Assembly (NCBI RefSeq): GCF_900109725.1
Contig: NZ_FOBC01000006.1
Coordinates: 148,924 to 212,923 of the forward strand
DNA: 64,000 nt
DNA from: Halomonas daqiaonensis
Lineage (GTDB): Bacteria > Pseudomonadota > Gammaproteobacteria > Pseudomonadales > Halomonadaceae
Direction of reading: 5' to 3'
Part shown: piece by piece, positions 25,456 through 37,960 of the stretch
Position numbering within the stretch: position 1 is the stretch's first letter
Layout of the letters: every line of letters starts with the position of its first letter
Made by a program: the position numbers and the translations under genes
The notes under the pieces: model-generated
What the model was told of the DNA's origin: nothing
Databases searched by the model: none
What the model saw: only the letters and a program-made list of their open reading frames with translations

Positions 25456-27300
25456 ATGCCCGAGTATCGCTCCCGTACCACCACCGCGGGTCGCAACATG
25501 GCCGGCGCCCGCGCCCTGTGGCGCGCCACCGGCATGAAGGATGACGACTTCCACAAGCCGATCGTCGCCGTGGCAAACTCCTTCACCCAGTTCGTGCCGG
25601 GGCACGTGCACCTGAAGGACGTGGGGCAGCTGGTGGCTCGCGAGATCGAGAAGGCCGGCGGAGTGGCCAAGGAGTTCAATACCATCGCCGTGGACGATGG
25701 CATCGCCATGGGTCATGACGGCATGCTCTACTCGTTGCCGAGCCGCGACCTGATTGCCGACAGCGTCGAGTACATGGTCAACGCTCACTGCGCGGACGCT
25801 CTGGTGTGCATCTCCAACTGCGACAAGATCACCCCGGGAATGCTCAACGCCGCCATGCGCCTGAACATCCCGGTGATCTTCGTTTCCGGCGGCCCCATGG
25901 AGGCAGGCAAGACCAAGCTGCTCGACCACGGTATCGACCTGATCGATGCGATGATCTCCGCCGCCGACGACAAGTACAGCGCCGCGGAGATCGAGGAAAT
26001 CGAGCGCAGTGCCTGCCCGACCTGCGGAAGCTGCTCGGGCATGTTCACCGCCAATTCCATGAACTGTCTGATGGAAGCGCTGGGCCTGGCGCTGCCGGGC
26101 AACGGCACGGTGCTGGCCACCCACGCCGACCGCCGCCGACTGTTCGAGGAGGCGGGAAGCCGCATCGTCGACCTGGCGAAGCGCGTCTACGAGGGCGAGG
26201 AGGCCCACCTGCTGCCGCGGGCCATCGGCTCGAAGGCTGCCTTCCGCAACGCCATGACCCTGGACATCGCCATGGGCGGCTCCACCAACACCATCCTGCA
26301 CCTCCTGGCTGCCGCCCAGGAGGGAGAAGTCGACTTCACCATGGCCGACATCGACCGGCTGTCGCGGGAGGTGCCGCAGCTCTGCAAGCTGGCGCCCAAC
26401 ACCCAGCAGTACCATATCGAGGACTGCCATCGCGCCGGCGGCATCATGGCCATCCTCGGCGAGCTCGATCGCGCCGGGGTGCTGGATACCCGAGTGCCGA
26501 CCGTCTATGGCGATAGCCTGAAGGATGCTTTGGACGAGTGGGACATCATGCGCTCGCCGAGCCCCGAGGTGGTGGAGTTCTACAAGGCCGGTCCCGGTGG
26601 CGTCCCCACCCAGGAGGCCTTCTCCCAGGCCGCCCGCTGGCCGAGTCTCGACGGCGACCGGGCCAACGGCTGCATCCGCGATCTCGAGCACGCCTTCTCC
26701 CACGAGGGTGGACTGGCCGTGCTCATGGGCAACATCGCCGAGGATGGCTGCGTGGTGAAGACCGCCGGCGTCGACGACTCGATTCTGGTCTTCGAGGGCC
26801 CGGCCCATGTGGTGGAGTCCCAGGACCAGGCGGTGGAGCATATTCTCAGTGGCCAGGTGAAGGAGGGCGAGGTCGTCATCATTCGCTACGAGGGGCCCAG
26901 GGGTGGCCCCGGCATGCAGGAGATGCTCTACCCGACCAGCTATCTCAAGTCCAAGGGGCTAGGCAAGGCCTGTGCACTGCTCACCGACGGGCGCTTCTCC
27001 GGCGGCACCTCGGGTCTCTCCATTGGCCACGCCTCGCCGGAAGCGGCGGCCGGCGGCGCCATCGGCCTGGTGGAGAGTGGCGACATCATCCGTATCGACA
27101 TCCCCGACCGTCGCATCGATGTGAAACTCTCCGATGAGGAGCTCGCCAGTCGCCGCGAAGCGGAGGAGGCGAGGGGCGCTGAGGCCTGGAAACCGAGCAT
27201 CGTGCGCGACCGCAAGGTCTCGGCGGCGCTCAAGGCCTATGCGCTGCTGGCGACCTCAGCCGACAGGGGCGCCGTGCGCGACCTGGCCCGGCTCGACTAG
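25456..27300 (+). CDS. ilvD: Dihydroxy-acid dehydratase
   Basis: Third common step in valine, leucine and isoleucine synthesis. The 614-residue protein is close to E. coli IlvD in length. Iron-sulfur and active-site segments include [46 protein letters not shown] and the late [26 protein letters not shown] precedes the ATG. It is downstream of the Lon gene with a 110-base gap, so probably has its own promoter. Confidence 0.96.
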   Translation: MPEYRSRTTTAGRNMAGARALWRATGMKDDDFHKPIVAVANSFTQFVPGHVHLKDVGQLVAREIEKAGGVAKEFNTIAVDDGIAMGHDGMLYSLPSRDLIADSVEYMVNAHCADALVCISNCDKITPGMLNAAMRLNIPVIFVSGGPMEAGKTKLLDHGIDLIDAMISAADDKYSAAEIEEIERSACPTCGSCSGMFTANSMNCLMEALGLALPGNGTVLATHADRRRLFEEAGSRIVDLAKRVYEGEEAHLLPRAIGSKAAFRNAMTLDIAMGGSTNTILHLLAAAQEGEVDFTMADIDRLSREVPQLCKLAPNTQQYHIEDCHRAGGIMAILGELDRAGVLDTRVPTVYGDSLKDALDEWDIMRSPSPEVVEFYKAGPGGVPTQEAFSQAARWPSLDGDRANGCIRDLEHAFSHEGGLAVLMGNIAEDGCVVKTAGVDDSILVFEGPAHVVESQDQAVEHILSGQVKEGEVVIIRYEGPRGGPGMQEMLYPTSYLKSKGLGKACALLTDGRFSGGTSGLSIGHASPEAAAGGAIGLVESGDIIRIDIPDRRIDVKLSDEELASRREAEEARGAEAWKPSIVRDRKVSAALKAYALLATSADRGAVRDLARLD

Positions 27301-27373
27301 TCCGAGATTCGGCCGAACGCGGGGCCACGCGAGTCCCGGCCAAGCCCATGACTCCTGCAGGGAAGCCCGCACG

Positions 27374-28462
27374 ATGAAGACAAAGACCCTCAACGTCGGC
27401 CTGCTCGGCTATGGCATGGCCGGACGCACCTTCCACGCCCCGCTGATCCAGGCCGCCCCCGGCCTGGAGCTGTCCGCCGTGGTCAGTAGCAATGCCGAAC
27501 GGGTCCAGGCCGATTACCCCGAGGTCGAGGTGCTGCCCAAGGCAGCACTACTGCTCGCGCGGCGCGACATCGACCTGGTCGTGATTGCCACCCCCAACGA
27601 CACCCATTTCCCGCTGGCCAAGGCAGCGCTGGCGGCCGGCAAGCACGTGGTGGTCGACACGCCCTTGGGCGTCAGCGCCTCCGAGGCCCGCCTGCTCAAG
27701 GCTCAGGCCGATGGCGCCGAGCGTCTGCTGAGCGTCTTCCACAATCGTCGCTGGGACAGCGACTTCCTGACCCTCAAGGCGCTGCTTGATGACGGCACCC
27801 TGGGGCGGGTGGTGACGCTGGAGTCGCGTTTCGACCGATTCCGCCCCGGCGTCACCGATCGCTGGCGCGACCATCACAAGCCGGGCGGTGGCATCTGGTA
27901 CGACCTCGGGCCGCACCTGCTAGACCAGGCCCTGCAGCTCTTCGGCATGCCCAAGGTGATCATGCTGGAACTCGCCACCTCTCGGGAGGGGGCCGAGGTG
28001 GACGATGACTTCCTGGCGCTGTTGGAGTACGACCACCTGCGGGTGAGCCTGCAGGCCAGCTCCCTGGTGGCCGAGCCGACCCCACGCTTCCGGGTCCACG
28101 GCACCCGGGGCAGCTTCGTGAAGTACGGGCTCGATCCTCAGGAAGACTGGCTCAAGGCGGGGCAGGCGCCGTCGTCGGGCTGGGGCCTGGATACCACGCC
28201 CGGCAAACTGACCCTCGACGAGGGGGAGGGCGACACGGTGGCCATGACGGTGCGCGAGGCACCGGTCATGCCGGGGGACTACCCCGCCTTCTATGCCGGC
28301 ATCGCCCTGGCCCTGCTTGAGGGCGCGTCGCCGCCGGTGACCAGCGAGTCGGCCCTGGAGGTGATGACTCTGCTGGAGACCGGACTCGACAGCTATCGGC
28401 AGGGCCGCTGGGTGAAGCTCAAGGATGGCAGCAGCGCACTGCGGCGGCTGCACTCCGGGTGA
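27374..28462 (+). CDS. Gfo/Idh/MocA-family oxidoreductase (YdgJ-like)
   Basis: NAD(P)-dependent dehydrogenase, substrate unknown. The 362-residue protein has an N-terminal Rossmann motif (GLLGYGMAGRTFHAPLI), the IATPNDTHFPLAKAALAAGKHV loop and a substrate domain with the GGGIWYDLGPHLLDQAL signature of the C-terminal half (His as probable catalytic residue). This arrangement matches E. coli YdgJ-type inositol/sugar dehydrogenases. The start at 27374 follows GGGAAGCCCGCACG; an upstream start inside ilvD is not supported. Confidence 0.9.
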   Translation: MKTKTLNVGLLGYGMAGRTFHAPLIQAAPGLELSAVVSSNAERVQADYPEVEVLPKAALLLARRDIDLVVIATPNDTHFPLAKAALAAGKHVVVDTPLGVSASEARLLKAQADGAERLLSVFHNRRWDSDFLTLKALLDDGTLGRVVTLESRFDRFRPGVTDRWRDHHKPGGGIWYDLGPHLLDQALQLFGMPKVIMLELATSREGAEVDDDFLALLEYDHLRVSLQASSLVAEPTPRFRVHGTRGSFVKYGLDPQEDWLKAGQAPSSGWGLDTTPGKLTLDEGEGDTVAMTVREAPVMPGDYPAFYAGIALALLEGASPPVTSESALEVMTLLETGLDSYRQGRWVKLKDGSSALRRLHSG

Positions 28463-28489
28463 ACGGAATAGGCCTGGGGTGGGCCGGGC

Positions 28490-29095
28490 TCACCAGAGCC
28501 CGGCATCGACGGGCGCCTCGCTGCGCAGCTTGTCCCTGGCGATGAACAGCGCGGCGATGGCGCGAGCTTCGTGGAAATCCTCCCGTGCCAGCAGGGCCGA
28601 GAGTTCGTCGATGGCGTGGGTCTCGACGATCAGCGGCTCCGGCTCGTCGCCGGGCAGGCGCTTTGGGTAGAGGTCGCTGGCCAGCAGTACCTGCATGCGG
28701 TGGCGCATGTAGTTGGGGGCCAGTGACAGCTCCACCAGCGGCTCGATGCGATGGGCGCCGAAGCCGCACTCCTCCATCAGCTCGCGATTGGCCGCGGTGA
28801 CGATGTCCTCGCCCGGATCGACGAGCCCCTTGGGCAGTGTCAGCACATAGTCCTCGAAGCCGGCAGCATATTCGCGGATGAGCAGCACATGTTCCGGGTC
28901 GGGCATGGCCACGATCATTACCGCGCCGATGCCCTGGCCGGTCCCGGTGAGCCGCTCGAAGGTGCGCTCGGCACCGTTGGAGAAGCGCAGGTCCATCTCC
29001 TCGACGTGAAAGAGCCGACTTCGTGCCACGCTGCGCCGGTCGAGGATGTGTGGCTTGACGGGCCAGGGTCGGGAGGCGTCGTGCTGGTCGGACAT
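28490..29095 (-). CDS. nudE: ADP compounds hydrolase NudE
   Basis: Nudix hydrolase acting on ADP-ribose, Ap3A and NADH. 201 residues; the Nudix box reads GLVDPGEDIVTAANRELMEECGFG in two pieces (GLVDPGED then RELMEECG). The N-terminal KPHILDRRSVARSRLF and late ALFIARDKL are typical of NudE. The ATG at 29095 is chosen; a longer reading to 29194 lacks a ribosome-binding site. Divergent from yrfG, as in E. coli where nudE lies beside the igaA-yrfG-hslR-hslO group. Confidence 0.9.
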   Translation of the reverse strand: MSDQHDASRPWPVKPHILDRRSVARSRLFHVEEMDLRFSNGAERTFERLTGTGQGIGAVMIVAMPDPEHVLLIREYAAGFEDYVLTLPKGLVDPGEDIVTAANRELMEECGFGAHRIEPLVELSLAPNYMRHRMQVLLASDLYPKRLPGDEPEPLIVETHAIDELSALLAREDFHEARAIAALFIARDKLRSEAPVDAGLW

Positions 29096-29256
29096 GGGCG
29101 GGATTCCCTGTTGGCGAGCGAAAGGGGAGAGCGATATGGACATGACGCTGAGGCCGGACGGGCGCTGTGCGCCCCGCATGGCGATTCGATACAATACTAG
29201 TTCTCAACGGCCCAATACTATGTCCCAACGGACTCTGACTCATCCCCGGAGTAGTG

Positions 29257-29973
29257 ATGATCGACTGGCGCGCCATCGATACCGTCCTGCTGGACATGGA
29301 CGGCACCCTGCTGGACCTGCATTTCGACAGCCACTTCTGGCTCGAACACCTGCCGCGACGCTATGTGGAACTGCATCGCCTCGACCAGGCGACCCAGGAG
29401 GCACTGCGTGCCCGGATCATCCGCGAGCAGGGCACCCTCAACTGGTACAGCCTGGCCTACTGGAGTCGTGAACTGGGCGTCGATGTGGTGGCGCTCAAGC
29501 GCGAGGTGCAGCACCTGATCGGCCTGCGCAGTGACGCCCTCGACTTCCTGCGCTGGCTCAAGGCAGCACATCCCCGCGTGGTACTGGCCACCAATGCCGA
29601 CCGGGCGAGCCTGGAGCTCAAGCTGCCGCTCACCGGGCTGGAGGCGTACCTGGATGCCATCGTCTCCTCGGCGGATTTCGGCGTCCCCAAGGAAGAGCAG
29701 GCCTTCTGGTTTGCCCTGCAGGAGGTTGAGCCTTTCGACCCGCAGCGTACCCTCTTCATCGACGACAACGCCTCGGTGCTGGAGAGTGCCCGGGAGTTCG
29801 GCATCCGCCATCTGTTGGGCATCAAGCAGCCCGACAGTCGTCGGCCCGAGAAGGAACTCGAGGAGTTCATCGCCCTGGATCGCTTTGCCAGTATTCTGCC
29901 CGATAACCTGCCGTCTGCCGCCGGCGAAGCGCGTGCGGCTGGTGAAGAGAAGGAGAAGGGTGCCCATGGATAG
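29257..29973 (+). CDS. yrfG: GMP/IMP nucleotidase, HAD family
   Basis: HAD-superfamily 5'-nucleotidase (238 aa), E. coli YrfG ortholog by motif and context. Motif I is DMDGTLLDLHFD, motif II VLATNADRAS, motif III the Lys of GVPKEEQAF, and motif IV FIDDNASVLESA. A GTG at 29254 is immediately upstream, but the ATG at 29257 with GGAG five bases before is preferred. It overlaps hslR by eight bases. Confidence 0.92.
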   Translation: MIDWRAIDTVLLDMDGTLLDLHFDSHFWLEHLPRRYVELHRLDQATQEALRARIIREQGTLNWYSLAYWSRELGVDVVALKREVQHLIGLRSDALDFLRWLKAAHPRVVLATNADRASLELKLPLTGLEAYLDAIVSSADFGVPKEEQAFWFALQEVEPFDPQRTLFIDDNASVLESAREFGIRHLLGIKQPDSRRPEKELEEFIALDRFASILPDNLPSAAGEARAAGEEKEKGAHG

Positions 29974-30352
29974 CGTCAGGCTCGACAAGTGGCTATGGGC
30001 GGCGCGCTTCTTCAAGACCCGGGCCCTGGCCAAGCAGGCCATCGAAGGCGGCAAGGTCCACTACAACGGCGGCCGGGCCAAGACCAGCAAGACCGTCGAG
30101 GTTGGTGCCTTGATCCGGGTCCCCCAGGGCTGGGACATCCTGGAGGTGGAGGTGTTGGCGCTCTCCGACCAGCGTCGCGGCGCCCCCGAGGCGCGCGCGC
30201 TCTACCGCGAGACCGAGGAGAGCGTTGCGCGTCGCGAGCGAGAGGCCGAGGCGCGCCGCCTCACCAACCAGGTCATGCAACACCCGCTCAAGCGACCCGA
30301 CAAGAAGCAGCGTCGGGACATCCGACGTTTCAAGGAGGGCAATGAGGACTAG
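29966..30352 (+). CDS. hslR: Heat-shock ribosome-associated protein Hsp15
   Basis: S4-domain RNA-binding protein (128 aa) that binds 50S subunits carrying stalled peptidyl-tRNA. S4 motif at the N-terminus: VRLDKWLWAARFFKTRALA, IEGGKVHYNGGRAKTSK; the C-terminus is strongly basic (RPDKKQRRDIRRF). The ATG at 29966 (AAGGAGAAGGG upstream) overlaps the yrfG end. Followed by hslO as in E. coli. Confidence 0.94.
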   Translation: MDSVRLDKWLWAARFFKTRALAKQAIEGGKVHYNGGRAKTSKTVEVGALIRVPQGWDILEVEVLALSDQRRGAPEARALYRETEESVARREREAEARRLTNQVMQHPLKRPDKKQRRDIRRFKEGNED

Positions 30353-30356
30353 TACC

Positions 30357-30412
30357 TGACGCTTCGCCACTCACGATTCACTCCCCACCACACACTCCTC
30401 ACCGCTTACAGA
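30357..30412 (-). repeat. Degenerate GTGAGGAGTG-type intergenic repeat
   Basis: Pyrimidine-rich on the plus strand (CACTCACGATTCACTC, CACACTCCTCACCGC); on the minus strand it reads as runs of GTGAGGAGTG/GTGAATCGTGAG. Similar stretches occur at about 45004-45018, 54325-54372 and 57219-57243. It fills the hslR-hslO gap. Confidence 0.45.
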
Positions 30413-30418
30413 TCCCCT

Positions 30419-31294
30419 ATGACCGACCAGATCCAGCGTTTCCTCTTCGACGACACTAACGTGCGCGGCGAGCTCGTCACCCTCGAGCGGGCCTACGGCG
30501 AGGTGCTCGAGCGTCACGACTATCCCCCCGCGGTGAACCACCTGCTCGGCGAGCTGCTTGCCGCAGTGGCCCTGCTCACTGATACCGTCAAGCTCGACGG
30601 CACCCTGAGCATCGAGGTGCGCGGCCAGGGTGCGCTGGCCTTGCTGATGGCCGAGTCGAATCCCGGTGGTGAGCTGCGAGCCATCGCTCGGCTGGCCGAG
30701 GACGCGGCGATTCCCGGTGCGGACACCAGCTTCCGCGACCTGGTGGGGGAGGGCAAGATCATGATCACCCTGGATCCCACCGACGGCCATCGCTATCAGG
30801 GCATTGTGGCCCTCGAGCACGACAGCCTGGCCGGCTGCTTGGCTGCCTATTTCGCCCAGTCCGAGCAGCTGCCGACGCGACTATGGCTGGCCGCCGACGG
30901 GCGGCGTGCCGGCGGCCTGCTGCTGCAACGCCTGCCCGACGAGTCCCGCCACCAGGATGTCGACGCTTGGGATCGCACCGTGCACCTCGCCGATACCGTG
31001 AAGGACGAGGAACTGCTCGGCCTCGAGCCGCTCGAGGTGCTGCGCCGGCTCTACCATGAGGAGACGGTACGAGTCTTCGACCCCAAGGCGCTGCGCTTCG
31101 GTTGCACCTGCTCGCGCGAACGCATCGCCTCTGCGCTGATGACCCTGGGCGAGCAGGAACTTCGCGAGGTGCTGGTCGAGCAGGGCGGCATCGACACCCA
31201 GTGCCACTTCTGCCATACCCGCTACCACTTCACGGTGGCTGAAGTCGAGGCGATGCTCGACGACCCCGAGGGAGCGCCACCGACCCTCCACTGA
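30419..31294 (+). CDS. hslO: Redox-regulated chaperone Hsp33
   Basis: Holdase activated by oxidative unfolding (291 aa). The C-terminal zinc switch shows both cysteine pairs, CTC (in [11 protein letters not shown]) and CHFC (in [11 protein letters not shown]). The N-terminal body has [19 protein letters not shown] typical of the family. Directly downstream of hslR. The gene immediately before pckA, as in enterobacteria. Confidence 0.95.
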   Translation: MTDQIQRFLFDDTNVRGELVTLERAYGEVLERHDYPPAVNHLLGELLAAVALLTDTVKLDGTLSIEVRGQGALALLMAESNPGGELRAIARLAEDAAIPGADTSFRDLVGEGKIMITLDPTDGHRYQGIVALEHDSLAGCLAAYFAQSEQLPTRLWLAADGRRAGGLLLQRLPDESRHQDVDAWDRTVHLADTVKDEELLGLEPLEVLRRLYHEETVRVFDPKALRFGCTCSRERIASALMTLGEQELREVLVEQGGIDTQCHFCHTRYHFTVAEVEAMLDDPEGAPPTLH

Positions 31295-31364
31295 GGCCGT
31301 CGTGCCCCCGTGCTGCATGGCAACATGTGTTTTCGAGCGAGCTGTGGTCAATAGCGTCGATGTA

Positions 31365-31377
31365 GTAGTAAAACTAC
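31365..31377. promoter_or_regulatory. HexR-like operator upstream of pckA
   Basis: GTAGTAAAACTAC is a perfect 13-bp palindrome (5-bp arms, AAA centre). It matches the HexR-type consensus TGTARTAAAAYTACA at all but the first of fifteen positions when one flanking base each side is included (31364-31378). A -10-like CATAAT lies at 31424-31429, placing the site upstream of the promoter, where HexR is reported to activate gluconeogenic genes such as pckA in related gammaproteobacteria. No hexR is in the window. Confidence 0.55.
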
Positions 31378-31564
31378 AAGAACTTCGCCGAAGAACAGCG
31401 TTTCCCGGTGGCCGGCTTTTTGCCATAATGACGCCGTTTTTCCGGTCCGATCGCCCAGCCACGAGACGGGAATGACCCGCACACGGCAATCATGGCATGA
31501 CCCACGTTGCGTCACCGACGCCCGGCACACGAGAGAGAAGCGGCCGCAAGGCCCAGGAAACGAC

Positions 31565-33133
31565 ATGACCACGACTCAAGCCGCCCCCCAGCAAGCCGCC
31601 ATTTCCCACGTCAACCTCTGTAGCGCCGAGCTGATCGAGCGGGCGGTGGCCAGTGGGGAAGGGCGTCTGGCCGCCAACGGCGCCCTGGTGGTGAACACCG
31701 GCATGCGCACCGGCCGTTCGCCCAAGGATCGCTTCATCGTCGACGAGCCGAGTACCAGTGGCCAGATCGACTGGGGCAGTGTCAACCGCCCGTTCGATGC
31801 CGAGAAGTTCGACGCGCTCTGGGCTCGCGTCGATGCATACCTGGCCAGCGACGAGCACTATGTGTCCGAGCTCCACGTGGGGAGTGATCCGGTCCACTAC
31901 CTGCCGGTGCGTGTCACCACCCAGACTGCCTGGCACGGTCTCTTCGGCCGCACCATGTTCGTGCGCCCCCAGGCCTACAATCCGTCCGTGAAGGATGAGT
32001 GGACCATCCTCAATGCCCCTTTCTTCGAGTGCGATCCGGCCCGGGACGGCACCAACTCCGAGGGCTGCGTGATCCTCAATTTCGCCCAGAAGAAGGTGCT
32101 GATCGCCGGTATGCGCTATGCCGGGGAGATGAAGAAGGCGATGTTCTCGGTACAGAATTTCCTGCTGCCGGGCGCCGATGTATTGCCCATGCACTGTTCC
32201 GCCAACGTCGGTGAGGATGGCGAGACCACGCTGTTCTTCGGGCTCTCCGGCACCGGCAAGACCACGCTCTCCGCCGACCCGGCGCGCTATCTGATCGGTG
32301 ACGACGAGCACGGCTGGGGGCCAGGCACCGTCTTCAATATCGAGGGCGGCTGCTACGCCAAGTGCATCGACCTCTCCGAGAAGAACGAGCCGATCATCTG
32401 GCAGGCCATCAAGTTCGGTACCGTGCTGGAAAACGTGGTCCTCGATGATCGCCGCGAGCCGGGCTATGCCGACGACAGCCTGACCCAGAACTCGCGAGCC
32501 GCCTACCCGCTGGAGCATGTCGAGAAGCGCGTGCTCGAGAACCGGGCCGGCGAGCCCAATGCCATCGTCTTTCTGACCTGTGACATGTCAGGCGTGCTGC
32601 CGCCGGTCTCGGTACTTTCCAAGGAAGCCGCCGCCTATCATTTCCTTTCTGGATACACCGCCAAGGTGGGCTCCACCGAGATGGGCTCCTCCGCCGGCCT
32701 CGAGGCAACCTTCTCCACCTGCTTCGGTGCTCCTTTCTTCCCGCGTCCGGCGCGCGAATACGCCGATTTGCTGATCAAGCGCGTGGACGAGAAGGACGCT
32801 CAGGTCTATCTGGTCAATACCGGTTGGACCGGGGGCGCCTACGGTGAGGGTGGTGCGCGCTTTTCCATTCCCACCACCCGCGCCATCATCAGCGCCATCC
32901 AGTCCGGCGTGCTGCGCGACGTCGAGACGCGCCAGGTCGAGGGCCTGAACCTGGCCGTGCCCACCGCCGTGCCGGGCGTCGACTCCAGTCTGCTCGAGCC
33001 GCGCGAAACCTGGGAAGACAAGACGGCCTATGACCGCAAGCTTCAGGAGCTGGCCGCCAAGTTCGTCGATAACTTCAAAAAGTTCGACGGCGTCAACGAG
33101 GCCATCGTCAAGGCAGGTCCCAGCCTGACCTGA
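31565..33133 (+). CDS. pckA: Phosphoenolpyruvate carboxykinase (ATP)
   Basis: Gluconeogenic enzyme converting oxaloacetate and ATP to PEP (522 aa). The kinase-1a P-loop is [14 protein letters not shown], followed by the metal-binding LIGDDEHGW; the N-terminal substrate loop is [14 protein letters not shown]. The late [18 protein letters not shown] is typical. The ATG at 31565 is preferred to 31472, which is in promoter-proximal sequence. A HexR-like site lies about 190 bases upstream; a double hairpin follows. Confidence 0.96.
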   Translation: MTTTQAAPQQAAISHVNLCSAELIERAVASGEGRLAANGALVVNTGMRTGRSPKDRFIVDEPSTSGQIDWGSVNRPFDAEKFDALWARVDAYLASDEHYVSELHVGSDPVHYLPVRVTTQTAWHGLFGRTMFVRPQAYNPSVKDEWTILNAPFFECDPARDGTNSEGCVILNFAQKKVLIAGMRYAGEMKKAMFSVQNFLLPGADVLPMHCSANVGEDGETTLFFGLSGTGKTTLSADPARYLIGDDEHGWGPGTVFNIEGGCYAKCIDLSEKNEPIIWQAIKFGTVLENVVLDDRREPGYADDSLTQNSRAAYPLEHVEKRVLENRAGEPNAIVFLTCDMSGVLPPVSVLSKEAAAYHFLSGYTAKVGSTEMGSSAGLEATFSTCFGAPFFPRPAREYADLLIKRVDEKDAQVYLVNTGWTGGAYGEGGARFSIPTTRAIISAIQSGVLRDVETRQVEGLNLAVPTAVPGVDSSLLEPRETWEDKTAYDRKLQELAAKFVDNFKKFDGVNEAIVKAGPSLT

Positions 33134-33162
33134 GGCCTGACCTGAGGATAGTAGGCTAGCGA

Positions 33163-33218
33163 ACCGTCGATGATATCGACGGTCTGACCGGGGGAAGGAC
33201 GCAGCGCCTTCCCCCGGT
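33163..33218 (+). terminator. Double hairpin after pckA
   Basis: Two consecutive perfect inverted repeats: 9 bp with loop GAT (33163-33171 with 33175-33183), and 12 bp with an 8-base loop (33187-33198 with 33207-33218). They begin 29 bases after the pckA stop. T-run downstream is weak (TGCGTCTT). Confidence 0.6.
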
Positions 33219-33281
33219 TGCGTCTTGGCGTAGTGTTCCGGGAGAGTGGCGCCCAGGTCAGACCATCAACGGAGAGAGACC

Positions 33282-33779
33282 ATGAAACGACGGCATTTTC
33301 TTGGCGTGCTGGGAGCCGGCAGCCTCGCCGGCCTGCTGCCGGGGCTGGCCGCGGCCAGGCCCAAGCCCGATCTGACCCGTGCCGAGGGGCTCGAGACGCT
33401 GGAGCTCTCCGAGGCCGAGTGGCGGGAGCGCCTGAGCGAGGAGGAGTTCGAGGTGCTGCGCGAGGAGGGCACCGAGCCGGCCTTCTCGAGCCCTCTCGAC
33501 AAGGAGACCCGCGAAGGCGAATACCGCTGTGCTGGCTGTGACCTGCTGCTCTTCACCAGTGCCATGAAGTATGACTCGGGGACCGGCTGGCCGAGCTTCT
33601 TCGAGCATGTCGAGGGGCACCTGCTGACCAGTGTCGACTATTTCCTGGTGTTTCCGCGCACCGAGTACCACTGCGCGCGCTGCGGCGGCCACCAGGGTCA
33701 TGTCTTCGACGACGGCCCCGAGCCCACCGGCCTACGCTGGTGCAATAACGGCATTGCGTTGAGCTTTCACCCCGCATAG
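33282..33779 (+). CDS. msrB: Exported methionine-R-sulfoxide reductase MsrB
   Basis: Repairs methionine-R-sulfoxide in proteins. 165 residues: an N-terminal leader with twin arginine (MKRRHFLGVLGAGSLAGLL, about 25 residues to LAAA) resembling a Tat signal, then the MsrB fold. Zinc cysteines are Cys83/Cys86 (CAGC) and Cys131/Cys134 (CARC), with the GTGWPSFF motif and the catalytic Cys154 in RWCNNGIALSF (usual form RYCxNSxxLxF). An export signal on MsrB is less common than the cytoplasmic form and suggests envelope repair. GGAGAGAGACC precedes the ATG. Confidence 0.92.
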   Translation: MKRRHFLGVLGAGSLAGLLPGLAAARPKPDLTRAEGLETLELSEAEWRERLSEEEFEVLREEGTEPAFSSPLDKETREGEYRCAGCDLLLFTSAMKYDSGTGWPSFFEHVEGHLLTSVDYFLVFPRTEYHCARCGGHQGHVFDDGPEPTGLRWCNNGIALSFHPA

Positions 33780-33859
33780 CCGCGGCTTACGGCTCCCGGT
33801 GAAGCCGGGCTTGTGGTACCTTGTCGCGATCGTCTGGACGTTTGATTGCCAAGGATTTC

Positions 33860-36253
<2,394 letters not shown>

Positions 36254-36337
36254 CCTTGAAGCGCCGCCAGGCGGCGCCATAATCTGACGTTTGCCGGGCG
36301 CCAGAGCGCCCGCCTTTACACCTGTGGGGTGACCATC

Positions 36338-37960
36338 TTGTCCGAATCGTTCACCAGCCGCGTCGATCGACTCAAGACCCTGGCCGACCAGGGGCGGGTC
36401 GGACGCCTGCGCCGCGGCATCGAGAAGGAGGGGTTGCGGGTCGACGGCGAGGGGCGCATTGCCGCCACCCCGCATCCCGCCGCCCTGGGCTCCAAGCTGA
36501 CCCATCCGCACATCACCACCGACTACTCCGAGGCGTTGCTGGAATACATCACCCCGGTCACCTGTCGGCCGGGCGATGCCATGACCTTCCTCGCTGACCT
36601 GCACCGCTTCAGCTATAGCCAGCTGGACGACGAGCTGATTTGGCCGGCCAGCATGCCATCGCGGCTGGATGGCAACGACAGCGTGGCCATCGCCGACTAT
36701 GGCCGCTCCAATGTGGGCCTCATGAAGAAGGTCTACCGCAAGGGGCTGGACCTGCGCTACGGGCGGATCATGCAGTCCATCGCCGGCGTGCACTACAACG
36801 TCTCGCTGCCCGAGGACCTCTGGGAGCTGCTGCGTGAGCTCGAGGGTGACGTGGACACCTCGCTTCGCGACTACCGCTCGGCGCGCTATTTCGGACTGAT
36901 CCGCAACTTCCGGCGCCACAGCTGGCTGCTGCTCTACCTGTTCGGCGCCTCGTCGGCGCTGGATCGCAGCTTCCTGCCCAGCGGTGAGTTGCCCGAGAAG
37001 CTGCAGCGGCATGGCGAGGACACCCTGGTGTCACGCTACGCCACTAGCCTGCGCATGTCGGACCTGGGCTACCAGAACAAGGTCCAGGAGCAGCTAAAGA
37101 TCTGCTTCAACTCGCTCTCCAACTACGTCAATACCCTGCGCCATGCCATCGCCACCCCCTGGGAGGACTACCAGAAGCTCGGCGTGAAGGAGGGTGACGA
37201 GTGGCGCCAGCTCAACGCCAACATCTTGCAGATCGAGAACGAATACTACAGTGACATCCGCCCCAAGCGGGTGGCCCGCCACGACGAGACCCCCAGCCAG
37301 GCGTTGGAAGCCCGCGGTGTGGAGTACATCGAGGTGCGCTGTCTGGACCTCAATCCCTTCCTGCCGCTGGGGGTGGACGAGCCCCAGATACGCTTCATTG
37401 ATACCTTCTTGATGTGGTGCCTGCTCAGTGAGAGCCCCTGGATCCCCGACGAGGAGTGCGACCGGCTGGACGACAACCGGCGCCTGGTGGTCGAGCGCGG
37501 CCGGGATCCCGAGCTGCGCCTGTTGCAGGATGGCCGGCATCGCTCGATTGCCGACTGGGGCGGCGAGATAGTCGCCGAGATGGTGGCGGTGGCGGAACTG
37601 CTCGACCGCCTGGAGGAGGGAGAGCCCCATGGCGAGGCACTGGCGGCCCTCTCGCCACGCCTCGAAGATCCCGCCCTGACGCCCTCGGCTCGCCTGTTGG
37701 CGCACCTCGAGTCGACCGGTGAATCCTTTGTCGAGGCCATGCTTGGCCTCGCTCGGAAACAGGCCCATGGCTTTCGTGATACCCCCATGGATCCGGCCCG
37801 GGAAGCCCTGTTCGACGAGCTGGTGGCGACGTCACTGGCCCAGCAGGACGACTTGGAGGCGCGGGACACAGAAGACTTCGACGACTTCCTGGCCCGCTAC
37901 TTCGAGCGTGCCCGCGAGGTACGCAGCGTCACGCCGCTACGGACAGGAGAAACCTCATGA
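36338..37960 (+). CDS. gshA: Glutamate-cysteine ligase
   Basis: First step of glutathione synthesis (540 aa from this start). The GshA type 1 pattern is visible: GIEKEGLRVDGEGRIA, LTHPHITTDYSEALLEYITP, HYNVSLPEDLW, and the YIEVRCLDLNPF segment. The start codon is uncertain. A TTG at 36338 yields LSESFTSRVDRL and has GGGGTG six bases upstream; a GTG at 36329 is the alternative with poor Shine-Dalgarno match. The dsbB start overlaps the stop by four bases. Glutathione supplied here would be the substrate carrier for the persulfide dioxygenases. Confidence 0.94.
   Translation: MSESFTSRVDRLKTLADQGRVGRLRRGIEKEGLRVDGEGRIAATPHPAALGSKLTHPHITTDYSEALLEYITPVTCRPGDAMTFLADLHRFSYSQLDDELIWPASMPSRLDGNDSVAIADYGRSNVGLMKKVYRKGLDLRYGRIMQSIAGVHYNVSLPEDLWELLRELEGDVDTSLRDYRSARYFGLIRNFRRHSWLLLYLFGASSALDRSFLPSGELPEKLQRHGEDTLVSRYATSLRMSDLGYQNKVQEQLKICFNSLSNYVNTLRHAIATPWEDYQKLGVKEGDEWRQLNANILQIENEYYSDIRPKRVARHDETPSQALEARGVEYIEVRCLDLNPFLPLGVDEPQIRFIDTFLMWCLLSESPWIPDEECDRLDDNRRLVVERGRDPELRLLQDGRHRSIADWGGEIVAEMVAVAELLDRLEEGEPHGEALAALSPRLEDPALTPSARLLAHLESTGESFVEAMLGLARKQAHGFRDTPMDPAREALFDELVATSLAQQDDLEARDTEDFDDFLARYFERAREVRSVTPLRTGETS

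Noticed and set aside
22829..25576. Open reading frame of 915 codons on the minus strand opposite the Lon-family gene
   Set aside because: Low-complexity His/Gln/Gly-rich translation typical of antisense frames in GC-rich DNA; the plus-strand frame has full Lon motifs.
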